64,000 bases of DNA from Zhengitettix transpicula (lineage: Eukaryota; Arthropoda; Insecta; Orthoptera; Tetrigidae). Both the position numbers and the translations under genes were made by a program. Of this stretch, positions 1 to 11,255 are shown piece after piece (position 1 is the stretch's first letter; each line of letters starts with the position of its first letter). The notes below the pieces were generated by a model. It made no database searches, was not told the origin of the DNA, and worked only from the letters and a program-made list of their open reading frames with translations. The stretch is taken from contig CM073591.1 of assembly GCA_037074705.1 (NCBI GenBank), forward strand, positions 31,414,587-31,478,586. Reading direction: 5' to 3'.

Positions 1-253
1 ATTATTATTTCAGAAGTATTCAATTCCGTATTCAAATTTACATCCAAAATTTATAAAAGTTACAAAGTTTATGTTTATATTGCAATTATTCAAATTAGAT
101 TGCGAATTTTGCACGCCATAAATGAGTCGTTGTGTTGGTTTTCTTTGGGAAGAGACGAGAGAGAATCGGAACATTCGGATAGAGAGAACGGACGTGCTAT
201 CTCGCTGCCGAATATAATTAAATATATGTTTTTAGAGTTAAATAGGCAAGTCC
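1..253. other. AT-rich flank, nothing recognised
   Basis: No repeat family, RNA gene or coding signature was recognised here. The last bases (AAGTCC at 248-253) match the bases directly after the A-tail of the following repeat, so they may be its target-site duplication. Confidence 0.5.
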
Positions 254-796
254 TCTATTCCCGAGATACCTGCGAGGGATATTCTCTCGCAGGCAGAACC
301 TTTTAGGAGAGATACGAAGGGGCTACCTTTGGGTATGCCTTTTCCTCACCGTTTTTGAACTAAGGTTCCCACAAGCCCAGGCACCTCGGCCTGTTCTGAG
401 AGGTGTATGTTCCGGGGTCACAGACCTTGGGCATACGGTAAGAGTTGTCCGCTATTCCCATTGGAATAGTCGGCCAGCTGCCTCCTAAACTGGTCGAGGC
501 ACGGAGAAAGGAATGCTGCGTCCCCACAGGAAACTCCTCTCCCGCTATCGGAAGGGAGTGGGACAAGTACCCAATGCCCGACCTACCTGATAAAGGTTTT
601 TCTAGGGTTTTCCCTGCATTTCTTTAGGCGAATGCCGGGTAGGATCCTTAAACCATAGCCCGGGGGCCCTAGTAACCCTTGGCTACCTTCCTCTGCCATT
701 CCGCATCCCCCCCCATTTCCAAATCCCTTCCTATGCTATTAAAGGGGAGTTGCCCAACGTGGATCACCCTCATGCAGCCTGTTGCCCTAAAAAAAA
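254..796 (+). mobile_element. R retroposon copy 1 (full length)
   Basis: This copy belongs to a family I call R, seen fifteen times in the window. Features in order: a 5' hairpin unit (CCTGCGAG..CTCGCAGG), a GC-rich body of about 500 bp, the closing motif GTTGCCCT, and an A-run. AAGTCC occurs on both sides (248-253 and 797-802), a short possible target duplication. No convincing Pol III A and B boxes were seen, so SINE is only an analogy; a non-autonomous LINE derivative is equally possible. The body is not coding: the open stretches on either strand begin with GTG or TTG rather than ATG. Confidence 0.85.
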
Positions 797-802
797 AAGT
801 CC

Positions 803-2085
803 AACAGTTCCATTAATTTTACCGGGACGCCTCCAGTGCCAATAACGGACATTAGTTTCTCGTAAAGAACGCAGTCGGAATTCATCTGGATCCCGTCACC
901 AAGGACCGCAAGCGAAGATACTTATTTGGATCTTGGTCCTGGTTTCGTCTTCACCGAGTGCTGCTGGTAGCGACATCTTTGTAAAAAGGTGGTATCGTTC
1001 TCGTCGTATATTCTTAAGTTATCGTATGTTTATTATTATTTTGAACAATATACGTGAATTATTTTTGTCATCAATTTCACATTTTATCTTGAAAGATTTT
1101 TCAAGAAATTCAGGTACGGACTCCGTGACTGAACTGGATCGGGCAAACCCAAATGAAAAACATTGGGGCAGTCAACTGGCGGAGGGAGGAGGGACGCTAG
1201 AATATGTGACGGCCACTGTTTCGGAAAGGAATAAAGTTGTATACGTATTAGGCGTGTGCCGTCGTCATCCTTGGAGCATGTAAATTAGCCAGGCTTTCCG
1301 AGGCCCACGCGACGACGTTTCCGTAGCTACTGAATATTTTCCGGGGGCAAATAACTGGCCTGTTGCCACGACCCACTGAAAGGTATGATGGTAATAATGG
1401 GCTGCCCTTGTGGCGGGACAACCTCGAGAAGGCAGGCAGACCTGTGACTCACCTAAGCGGTTAATGAACTCGTTCGCGTTTCATGAGTCACACAATTATC
1501 ATTACATCCTGTGCGGCGGCGACGACACCCATCAATTGTGGGCACGCACACGCGGCCGATGGAAAATTATGTTAAGGCGGACGACGAGTTTTATGCCGCG
1601 ATCACCCGCAAATTGACGCGACAAAAACCTGCCCGATCGGAAGTGTCATAAATACGGTCAATCCTGTCAATTTTGTTATAGAGAGTTATTAAAGAAGGCC
1701 GCGTACAGTCTCAATTCTAGATGTTTTCAACTACATAGCCATATTCATTTTTACATCTTAATAATGGAACAATATTTTCACGCAGCTGACATACGCCTTA
1801 CATACTTTTTTTTTTAAAAAAAGCATGATAATTATAATTATATAAAGAAAAACATTTAAAATACATACCTATGATCAGAAAAAGTTGATAATAAAAGGTA
1901 AATTTTATTCCGTAGTACGCGTCATGTTTCCAAGCACATAATTAACGACGTTGAATCAATTCGTTAAAAGCAAACAACACTGGTTCGTCTTCGATATTAA
2001 TGTAGCATCAGTTATATATATTGATTTCAGATCGATATAATAGATAATTTAAACAAAATAATAATTTACAACAAACAATTTTCAT

Positions 2086-2090
<5 letters not shown>
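803..2090. other. Unassigned DNA with GC-richer block at 1.1-1.62 kb
   Basis: The stretch 1,100-1,620 is richer in G+C than its surroundings and holds two AP-1-type heptamers, TGACTCA (1445-1451) and TGAGTCA (1484-1490), 39 bp apart. Open frames of 116 and 68 codons occur but have no recognisable domain. It could be a conserved non-coding element or an unidentified exon; neither is shown. Confidence 0.3.

Positions 2091-2135
<45 letters not shown>
2091..2135. repeat. (TA)n microsatellite
   Basis: An uninterrupted TA dinucleotide run lies immediately before an LTR-like unit that begins TGTAG. The same arrangement recurs at 4.38, 5.38 and 38.07 kb. Confidence 0.9.
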
Positions 2136-2138
<3 letters not shown>

Positions 2139-3068
2139 AGCAACAGTTAATTAGGCCATTAATTGTTTCGACATAAAATTTGAATTGTTTGATAAATCCA
2201 TTATAGCGGTCTGATCGAACAAAGCAACAATGGAGAAGCGAGCTCGCTTGATTTGTCGAAAAGTCAAAAATGGCGTATGCGCGCTAAAACTCGAGAGCAC
2301 TAGGATAGTCAGTTGGTCGTTGTGGTCTGGATTGTACAGAGGTCAGATATCGTCGAACGTAGTATAATAAAGTTGGTGAATCATTAGAGAATAGAAGCGG
2401 CCGACGGTGAAAACGTTGCAGAGAACGGCCTTTATAAAATTGAGCAGAGTAAAACATTCACCGAGATATTGCAACGTGAATATTGTAAAGTAATACCAGT
2501 TTCGTCAAAGTAGAACTTTGTACAATCTTCGTGGAGGAATTGTTGCTGAATAACATTGGTAAATTATTGTGGAGTGGAGCAATCAACGGAATACAGACAA
2601 TCTTGCCAAATTTTAAAGTGAAGTGTAGAATCAGTGAAAACCAAGGCCTGATATTAAATAATTAAAGAGTGGAAAAGTGTCCGTACGATGTAAAGTGTTT
2701 GTTCTGGTACCAGACCGACGGCCCGTAAGTAAAATAATTTTGAATAATATTGTAAACGCAAATTAAAGGATAAAGTCAGATTTCGTTCTCTTTTAATTGT
2801 CAATCAAAGTTAATTTCTTTACTTTTTAATTTCTTTCATTCTATCGACATATTGTTTATGTAAATTGTGAACTGTTTTTTTAAATAAGATTTTAAATCAA
2901 TTTTTTTTGTGTTCATTATCGAACCCAGTAAAGGCCCTGAGAGGACATACCTCAAGTTTTGTTTGTAATTATCTTTTATTGTCACAAAATAAAATAAATA
3001 TATTTTGTTTGTTAATTGTTTAATCATTCCGTTAAATTAATTAACGTCAACTTTTCAATTATTAATAG
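2136..3068 (+). mobile_element. LTR-like unit, copy 1 (diverged)
   Basis: The unit starts TGTAGCAAC directly after a TA tract and is followed by another TA tract at 3,069. It shares landmarks in the same order with the units at 4.39, 5.39 and 38.09 kb: a CGCGCT block, a CCGTAAGTA splice-donor-like site, a block reading ATCGAACCCAGTAAAGGCCC, then an AATAAA signal near the end. No protein-coding part is attached, so it is best read as a solo LTR. Its 3' end is diverged, and the boundary is set by the TA tract rather than by a clean ACA terminus. Confidence 0.55.
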
Positions 3069-3131
3069 ATATATATATATATAGTATATATATATATAGT
3101 ATATAATATATATATCTATATATATATACTA
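3069..3131. repeat. Interrupted (TA)n tract
   Basis: TA repeats broken by G and C interruptions flank the 3' side of the preceding LTR-like unit. Confidence 0.85.
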
Positions 3132-4380
3132 TATCCTACATTTCCATTCTGTACATTTTTGTTCTTCCTGCGAAAATCTAAGCTCTCAATGTAATTTTAA
3201 AACGCTGACGTTTTTATTGAACTGAAGCCTGAAAAACTGAAAATATCCTGAAATAAGAGGAATAATTTTCATTCTTGTACATAGGGCCAAACCCACTCCT
3301 GATTCTCAAAGTAGCAGCTGATCAGAACGCATGACTACGAACTAAATTAGTTCATTACTCGTTTCATTTATTAATTATTTAGTGTACAAAATGTGAGCTT
3401 GAAACAAAGTTGCTGGAAGTTCTCGACTGGGAATTCATTCCTGGCGGAAGTAAATCACCATCACACACACGACGCTCGTATTTCACTAAGAAGGAATAAT
3501 TGAAAGGCGGCGGGAGATAAAGATGCTGGAAACCTCGTGATAATAGACACAATGGAGTTTCGGGCAAAGGCGCTAATTATGACCTCAGCATTTTCTAGAT
3601 AAAAATAAGTATAAAAAGGCAGCAGACGACGGTACAAAAGCTTGTTGTCAAATCGATATGATACAAAGAAAAGAGTATTTTGTTCGGTGACCGTAAGTGT
3701 GAAGCTGAGAGTTTACCGTAACAAAGGACGCCAAGAACCGCAGGAGTCGCAGAAACAATAACGTGGGTGAACGTAATCGGATTAATGTGCATTTTATTTT
3801 AGTATTATATGTATCATTAAAAATTATTTTTAAAAAAACAATTATTATTTTTTTCTTATTTCAATGCATATCAGAAAAAATTGTAACCCTTTTTTAATTA
3901 TATGACAAATTATTTCTACGTTAAACGAATCATGAATTTATTTAAGAGAACCAACGTCAGTTGGACACTAATTCAAAAAAATATATATATATTCCGACTA
4001 TTCAATTTCTAGTGAATGGTTGGGAATTCCTTCTGCCGTTCCAAAACTTCATTTATAGCCTTTTATAGATTTTTCTATTTGTAGAGAGGAAGATTCAGTG
4101 GCGCTTCAGCGACATCATCTCTATCATTCGTTTATAAATTTCTGGTGATTGTCATGCAATTAATTCTCAAAAGATTTATTGGATCCTTCAATAACAATGG
4201 AGTTGATCTGGACGAAGACATTTCTCTTTACTGGCATAAAAATCTTACAACCACCGCAATATTAATTGACTTAAAATCTTGACGATAAAACGACTGAAAG
4301 GAAAGCTCAGTCATAACCAACATATGTATTTCTTCGTGTATTACAACATTTCCGATTTTCATAGAATACAGAAATATATA
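3132..4380. other. Unassigned DNA
   Basis: No repeat family or gene was recognised. Short open frames on the minus strand (around 3.38-3.79 kb) have no domain signature and look random. Confidence 0.4.
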
Positions 4381-4389
4381 TATATATAT

Positions 4390-5379
4390 TGTAATAATTG
4401 GTAATTAAGGCATTGTTTTAATTGAGAAGTTAAATTGTAGAGGACACATTATTGATAGCGGTAACCGGTGCCAGAACAGATCGACAATGTAAGGACGGTA
4501 TTGTTGAATGGTGGGGAGATGAGCTACGCGCTCAAAATTACGAGACGATGTTACAGTAGGGCAATGAGGGGAGAGGAGAACAGATCAAAAAGATTGAACA
4601 GTTGGGCAGTAAACGGCGAGGTGTAAAGATCAGCAAAGTCTAATTTACAAAAGTTTTACGGTTGGGAGTTAGAAGCAAGAGGCGTAGATCAAAAGCCTAA
4701 TTCATGAAAGTTTGAACAGTTTTGTCAGTCAGCAGCGAGGACTAAAAGGTTTAATTTAAGGAACGAAAGAATGCGTTCCAGTAATAAGTACGCTGTTACA
4801 TCGAATTGCTAAAAGGAAAGCAATCTTCAGTCAACAGACCAAACTAGTGAGTTGCATTTTCAACACGACTCACGAGATCTATAAATCCAGGTTGCAGTAA
4901 ATCATCGAGAATCAACCAATTCAGTTTAAACCAACCGACAAACTATGTTAATTAGAGTCTGTGAATAAATAGAATATGTGAAAATCCCACCATTGTGCTA
5001 CGAAAATTTAATGTGAATCCTGGGCTGCCGTAAGTAGAAAGAAAACCTTAAAATTATTGTAAACCGTTTTAAAAGATAAACGTCAGATCATTCTTTAATT
5101 ATTGATAAAATGAAATTGTTTAAACTCAATCTTTTGGTATAAATTTCTTCATTAATAAATTTCGTCTATGTTGAGACGCATCGATTTTCTTATAAAGTAA
5201 ATGTAAATTTTGTGTTCTTTGATTGTTTAAATTCTGCCATTATCAAACCCAGTTCAAGACCCTGAGATCCCAATTATATTTTGTATTTTGAATAATCGTT
5301 TTAAAAATTTTGTTAAATAAAATTTGTTTTGTTTGTAAAGTAAATCTTTTCCTTTGTTAAGTACATTTTAATTATTACA
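4390..5379 (+). mobile_element. LTR-like unit, copy 2 (complete, solo LTR)
   Basis: This unit of about 990 bp begins TGTAATAATT and ends AATTATTACA, giving the TG..CA ends and short inverted termini expected of an LTR. It has TA dinucleotides on both sides. Inside are a CCGTAAGTAG splice-donor-like site near 5,029, the block CCCAGTTCAAGACCCTGAG near 5,250 and an AATAAA before the 3' end. It has no internal coding region, which fits a solo LTR left by LTR-LTR recombination. Superfamily (Gypsy, BEL/Pao or Copia) cannot be told. Confidence 0.7.
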
Positions 5380-5389
5380 ATATATATAT

Positions 5390-6340
5390 TGTAGTAATTG
5401 GTAATTAAGGCATTGTTCTAATTGAAAAGTTGAATTGTAGAGGACTCATTATTGGTGGATATAGCGGACGCCGCAACAAACCGACAATGCAAGAAAAGTA
5501 TTGTTGATCGGTCGAGAAGGTTTTACGCGCTCAAAATTGACGAGACGAACGAATAGTAGTCGGGCAGCAGTCAGCAAATAGAAGAGACGAAAAGAACGAA
5601 CAGTCAGGCAATGAACGGCGAAGTGTAAAGACCACTAAATTCTAATACACGAAAAGTTGAACAATTTAGTCAGTCAGTAGCGAGAATGAAGAAGGTCCAA
5701 TTTAAAGAACGAGAAAGTGTTCCAGTAACCAGTACGCTGTTATATCAAAAATGCAGAAACTGAACTAGTCTTCAGTCAACAGACAAAACCAATGAGGTGC
5801 ATTTTCAACAAAAATCTACGAGACCTACGAATTCAGTTTGCAGTAAATCATCGAGAATCGACAAATTTATTTTAAACCAACTAACAAACTACGCTAATTA
5901 GAGTCTGTGAACATTTAGAGTCTGTGAGTACTTAGAATCAGTGATACCCCAAAATTGTGCACGAAAAGTTAAAATGAGATCTGGGCTGCCGTAAGTAGAA
6001 AGAAAACTTTAAAATCATTGTAAACCACGTTTAAAAGATAAACGTCAGATCGTTCTTTAATTATCGGTAAAATGAGATCTTTAATTATTCAGATCATTCT
6101 TTATTTCTTGATAAAAATCGAAATTGTTTAAATTCAATCTTTGGTATTATTTTTCCAGCAACTAATTTCGTCTATGTTCAGATGCATTGATTCCCATATA
6201 AAGTAAATGTAATTTTTGTGATTTTGATTATATAAATTCTGCCATTATCAAACCCAGTTCAAGACCCTGAGATCCCAAATATTTTGTAATTTGAATACTT
6301 GTTTTAAACTTGTTAATAAATCTTGTTTAATAGTTTTCAC
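5390..6340 (+). mobile_element. LTR-like unit, copy 3 (3' end lost)
   Basis: This unit begins TGTAGTAATTGG ten bases after the end of the previous one and follows it closely to about 6,330, including the GTAAGTAG site near 5,991 and the CCCAGTTCAAGACCC block near 6,255. The usual ATTATTACA end is replaced by unrelated AT-rich DNA. Two units in the same orientation, separated only by TA repeats, suggest two insertions in one TA tract or loss of an internal region. Confidence 0.65.
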
Positions 6341-6373
6341 GTAATAGTTCTTTTCATTTAAAAACGCCACATA

Positions 6374-6385
6374 ATTCATATCCAG

Positions 6386-6428
<43 letters not shown>

Positions 6429-6481
6429 AATAATTTCTTTACATAGCTTAACATCCTTTGACAATAATTCTGGATATGAAT
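6374..6481. repeat. 18 bp perfect inverted repeat around a TA tract
   Basis: An 18-base arm at 6374-6391 is exactly reverse-complementary to 6464-6481. The 72-base loop holds a TA run (about 6,390-6,425) and a TGTAATAATT stretch like the start of the LTR-like units. It could be a small foldback element. Confidence 0.75.
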
Positions 6482-7007
6482 ATATATCAAATATTCCGCG
6501 AACAAAAGATTCGCCAGTGTTGCAAAGGTTGTTCCCCAACACAATGGCGCAAGTATGGCGTAAGAAAGTCCGCTTTACGGGAGCCGACCAGACAGTAAAA
6601 AACAGTCAAGTGTTGGCGCTCGGATAAACCATAAATAATATGGGTGCAGCCGTCTTGAACTGTCGACCCTGGTTGTCCCACGCACGGACATGGATGGCGT
6701 TTCATTATTCCACAGGCGTATCGCTTTCAGGACATATTTCCCCCGTCAGCTACTGCGTCCTCTCCACGAATCTTCTCCCTCTTCTCGGAAACAAATGCAG
6801 CTACAATCAGAAATCTTCAAGTTCAGGTTTTAAGTGGAATCACAAATACTTCAGAGGTTGGTTCGTTTTCCAAATTTCAAAAATAAAATGTTTCAAATAG
6901 AACGGATAGAAAGAAGATAAAAATGGAATAGGGATTTAGAATCCGCGTGGAAGTTGGAAAAAAAAAGCTGACTTAATTAATATAACTATATTTAATGTAA
7001 CATCTAC
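6482..7007. other. Unassigned DNA
   Basis: GC content is somewhat higher at 6.53-6.80 kb, with an open frame of 86 codons on the plus strand that lacks any recognisable domain. No repeat family was identified. Confidence 0.35.
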
Positions 7008-7236
7008 ATAAATCAGAAATTTATTATATAAATTTACCAATAATGCACAAAAGTTTCATCCCCATGATCAGTGACGCCTTTAGTTGCATATAACAAACAC
7101 AAGATTAATATAATGCATATAATCAATTAAAATTAGAAATTTCGACTGCTTCAAACTATATTGAGGGCCGAAGTCACAGAGACGAAACGTTTTGTGTATT
7201 ATATGTAAATTTATTTAATAAATTTCTGACTTATAG
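7008..7236. mobile_element. Penelope-like foldback element (decayed)
   Basis: The left end TCAGAAATTTATTATATAAA and the right end (TTTATTTAATAAATTTCTGA) are inverted copies. Next to the inner edge of the right arm is GAGACGAAACGT, and the left arm carries the reverse complement in decayed form. GAAACGT next to a short stem is the shared signature of the Penelope-like foldbacks in this window. The CTGANGA half of the hammerhead core is not intact here. Confidence 0.55.
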
Positions 7237-7387
7237 AAAAGTTTCCCTTTTTCCGTTTCGAGACGTCATTAATGACGTTTCTGACTACATAATTAATTAA
7301 TCCGTGGTTGGCTGACTGAACTTTAAAGGAGAACTGTAATAATTGTTAAAAACATATTACATTTATTATAATAATATAAATAAATTA

Positions 7388-7727
7388 GTCAGGAGGCTAT
7401 TTATACATTTTTTTACAAAAAAAAATCTGATTTACAACAACGACGTTTCGTAGTCTTCTGGAAACCCTTCAATTATAAGAATATTTAACCTACAAGTGTG
7501 TTTACCTTTTGTCCAAATTATTAATACAATATATTGTAAGTAAAATTAAATTAGATAAGTTACATTTGTTACTAAAATTTTATTTATAAATACATACACC
7601 ATTGCTCTCGGAATTGTAGATTAAGAATTGTAGTACGTGAAGAGGTTCCAGAAGGGGACGAAACGTCGTCGTTGTAAATTAGATTATTTTTTTTTGGTAA
7701 TAAATTGTATAAATAGTTTTATTACTC
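7388..7727. mobile_element. Penelope-like foldback element with hammerhead-like arm
   Basis: Inverted arms run from about 7,388 and back from about 7,727. The right arm at 7637-7664 reads GTGAAGA, then a stem GTTCC..GGGAC of five pairs (one G-T wobble), then GAAACGTC. This is the hammerhead layout with one core change (C3 to G). The left arm carries the reverse-complement version in more decayed form. Confidence 0.6.
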
Positions 7728-7860
7728 AAGGCCATTTATTTATGTATTTTATTGTAAAGCAAGAAACTCGAACTTGTAATCTGTGAAGTATTTTATCAGT
7801 CGTCGACAGGGACTTGTAGTCATGTATTGAGGGAATGATATTGAAAGCTGGGCTAAAAAA

Positions 7861-8770
7861 AGTAGAATCAAAATAAACCCTACCAAATCCACAATCATTC
7901 CCTTCACCCTTAAAACCAAACATTCCTCAACCACTCCTTCTTTCTCAATGGCACCAAAATACCTATCCAACAAACTACACCATACATAGGCGTTATCCTT
8001 GATTCCAAATTATCATGGAAACCTCACATAGCCCACATTGCCTCCAGAATCAGCAACAAAATAAAACAACTCTTCCCTCTCATAAACAGAAAATTTCCCA
8101 TATCCCTTAGCACCAAAAGACTCCTCTATCTATCCGTAATGCGCCCCATATGGTCGTACTCATGTGCCATATGGGGATGCACTGCCTATTCCCACTCCAA
8201 CAAAATACAAACCAAACAAAACAAAATTCTCCGTTTAATATGAAATTCCCCTTGGTACCTTCTCAACTCAGTTATCCACAAAGACCTTGAAATTCCCCTA
8301 ATCCTTGCCATAATTCATAAATCTTCCAAGTCCTTAATAAATAGCTCTATCAACCATCCAAATCTACAGTAACCCACCCCCTCCTTCACAAAATCGCAGA
8401 CTAAAACGTAAACTCCCAATTGACATCATCCTCCCCCTAAATCACTCTGGAATTACCTAACTCTAGCCCTCCTACCAACTAGCACTACCCATACTCCCTA
8501 AATATCCGCTCTTCCCATCTGCCTCATAACCTCCTTAACGCTTCAAACATGTAGTTTCCCCAATGACCAGATTGATCGCTAACACCATGCCGGTTATATG
8601 TTAATATGCGGTAAACAAGTTAATCTGCTTCTCTCGTCTCTAACTTGCAATGACAAGGGTCACATCCAAGACCACAAGTTTACATGTGAAATATTTATAA
8701 ATTGTAAATACCTTGTTATTTGTTAATTTTTACAATTGTAAATACTGTTATTATTATTATCACAACTGTA
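7861..8770 (+). pseudogene. Jockey-type LINE, 3' end of ORF2 (reverse transcriptase), decayed
   Basis: Translation of the plus strand gives IKINPTKSTIIPF near 7,864 and then, in another frame, YIGVILDSKLSWKPHI from 7,983 and WYLLNSVIHKDLEIP from 8,253. These match the thumb and C-terminal part of Jockey-clade LINE reverse transcriptases (YLGV.LD..L.W..HI and WY.RN..IH.DL). A TGA stop falls just before the second motif and a frameshift separates the first, so it is dead. Sequence after 8,400 fits a LINE 3' UTR ending in TAAATA and ATT repeats. The 5' part is missing, as usual for truncated LINEs. Confidence 0.8.
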
Positions 8771-10063
8771 AAGTCTCCGGACTAAAAATTAACTTTAATA
8801 TATATATAAAAGAAAAGTATTGAGGGACTAAGCCATTGAAAGGAACACGGAAGGAAATAAATGGCTGTTTTAATGACCGGTTCAACCAGATCAGAGAGTA
8901 AACACTTATTTTGCAAAACCAAAGCAGGTTACAGTGGAATATGAAGGTTTTCACAAACAGGCGACTCGTTATTTCCCGTAATATAGGACCAAGTATTCAC
9001 CCACCAAGATTTATTAACGCAGTCACTTGTTTCCATTGCTACAATTCGTATTTAACGAATATATTATATATCTGTTATTTTATTTTTTTAAAAAAAGAAC
9101 CTATGATATAATGTCATTGGATGAATCTCGTGTCATAATTCTGTGTTTTACTCTTTTAATTAACATAAATTGTTTCTAAAATACATGTCTTGGGGGTCTT
9201 GATTTAATCCAGTTGTGTTCAGAAAAATGAATAATAATTCTCTGACGAAATATTTGTTAAAACTGCTTTGAGTTAAACATTGAAACAAAAAAAAAATGCT
9301 CTTGAGTTAGCAACGAGCCAGTGGGAGATTCAGTGTAGTGATGAATAATACGCTATGTTTGCTGTCGACACAACGGTAAGGAAATACATCAGACCTTTCT
9401 GCCGCACCCCTCCTTCAAATTCCCCCCTTCTTTTACCGTCACCCCCATCCCAAACTGAATAATATAGCAAAGGGAACAACTTTGTAACACATTGAAACAA
9501 GGCATGGGCGGGGCAACTTGAGGTAAAAGTTTGTTGTGTCAGACAATTTTCACCTCCAGGCTTGAGAGAAGTGAACAACGAAGTAGGCCGCACCTTCAAC
9601 TAACTTCACAAACGTTCTAACAGGATTGGAGCAGATCTCTCACGGGAATCGCTGTCCTCTGGAATGCGCCTCATCAAACACATCGTTCTGGTCGTGACTG
9701 GAGCTCAGAGGAACAGTGCCACACACGTGAATCCAACATGGCGCCATGCTCAGCCTTCATTACAACTGTGCAGTTGCTCCTGGTTAAATTATAAACAAAC
9801 TGAAATCTTGCGTCATTAACGGCTTGCTTCTTCATATCTATGAATATGGATAGACATTAAAAGTAATTAATCACTGACATAAAAACGAAATATAGTTCCT
9901 AAAAAAAATGATTTTTCGCCTATATCCTCTTGATACCTTCAATATCAAACAGATATTATTTACGCTTGGCTCCACGCAGGTATCAATTATTAATAATTAA
10001 TTTGCAGGGTTTTAATAACGTTCAATTATTTTATTATGACCAATAATCAAACTTCATTTTGTA
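8771..10063. other. Unassigned DNA
   Basis: AT-rich sequence with a more mixed block at 9.3-9.8 kb. Short open frames carry no recognisable domain. No family-level repeat was seen. Confidence 0.4.
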
Positions 10064-10810
10064 CTAGCTGGGTGCTCAACGTTGCCCGAGTACTTATTTA
10101 TATAAGCCCCAAAAAGTATTTAATTCTATATTAATCTTTAGTCAACAAGTGATTTAACCTAAGTCCAACGGTTCCTAGTTCCGTTCATACTTTAGACTGA
10201 TAGTGCATTAATTGAACAGCTATAAAATACAATGAATTTTATTGCAACAGTCCGAAATTCTTTACGAATAGAATATTTAAATATAATCCTTGAGTGTTGC
10301 AGGGTATAATTGTCCCTCAGTCTTCAGACATTAAGAAAAATTAAATTTAAGAAATTGTTAGCTAGATTCACAGTCTAAACAAGTGGTCGCCATATTGGAG
10401 TCCCTAATATGGCACGGTAATTAACTTACATTTCCCACAAGGATCGTAAAGTATTTCGTATTGCTTTTATTATGATTCTATGGAATATTCCATTGGAATA
10501 TTTCTGTTTTATTTCATTACGGAAAAAGGAGCTATTTCCTTCGTTCGTCGCGTAGTAACGTCTCTCTCTCTCTCTCGCGTGTCATGGTCTCTTGGCGCGC
10601 AGTAATTTAACACAAAACTATCACGTTGTTCAATTATAATTCTTTCCACCTTTGTGCTAGGGGTTTCTAACCCCCCCACAGTACCGTTTCTCGTGTTTTG
10701 AAGATTATGTGTACCCATGTTTGCTGCAATCTGTCCACACATCAGTATATAAATTAACGTAAATAAGTTCATACATACAAATATACATTCTTTTTTATTA
10801 TATAGATAGA
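10064..10810 (-). mobile_element. Non-autonomous Helitron
   Basis: Read on the minus strand, the element starts TCTATCTATATAATAAAA (from 10,810) and ends CGGGCAACGTTGAGCACCCAG then CTAG at 10,064. The TC start, CTAG end and GC-rich stretch just before the end are Helitron hallmarks, and both termini resemble the Helitron at 46.0 kb. No Rep/helicase coding sequence is present. A CT repeat sits near 10,560. The base outside the 5' end is not the expected A, so that boundary is approximate. Confidence 0.6.
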
Positions 10811-11002
10811 ACTGTTATTGAAGCTAAAAGAGGAGCAGCGATAACAGCTACCAGTGCAGCACTAATAAATATCAGGTCTTGAGGAAAAAATTACTATCCC
10901 TATAGAAATGAAGGCTACAAAAATTCTGCCGAACATGTGTATAATTAACACTTACGAGGATATAGAAAATTGAAATTAATAACCGACAGTCAGAACATTT
11001 GC

Positions 11003-11255
11003 ATGAAAAATTTGCGTCTGATTGAAAATTAAGTATAAGAAAATTATCCAAATACAGACAAAATAAGTGATAATGTAAATATCACACAACGTTTCTGGAA
11101 ACCTTGTTGCTTTCTTCAAGGTGTAGAAAAAACGCAAAACCCTAGAGAGACACAACTGCACAATTTATTGACGATGCTTCCAGAAACGTAGTGTGCGATT
11201 TATATAATAACTTCTTTTGTCTGTATTTGGCTACTTTTCTTATTAGTGCAAGCCT
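11003..11255. mobile_element. Penelope-like foldback element
   Basis: The left part translates as MKNLRLIEN then stop (from about 11,003). This is the C-terminal tail seen after the GIY-YIG remnant at 55.5 kb and before the foldback at 34.5 kb. It is followed by an inverted repeat: CACACAACGTTTCTGGAAACC on the left, and CTTCCAGAAACGTAGTGTGCG on the right. The arms flank about 45 bp. The CTGANGA half of the hammerhead core is decayed in both arms. Confidence 0.65.

Noticed and set aside
360..566. Open frames of 68 codons antisense and 60 codons sense, repeated in most R copies
   Set aside because: They recur because R copies are similar. Where checked, the frames start with GTG or TTG, not ATG, overlap on both strands, and are lost or broken in R3, R6 and R13. 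A dN/dS test on many copies would settle it; nothing here suggests a protein.
6248..6544. Minus-strand frames with runs of Ile-Tyr
   Set aside because: The IYIYIY stretch is a translated TA microsatellite, not a protein.
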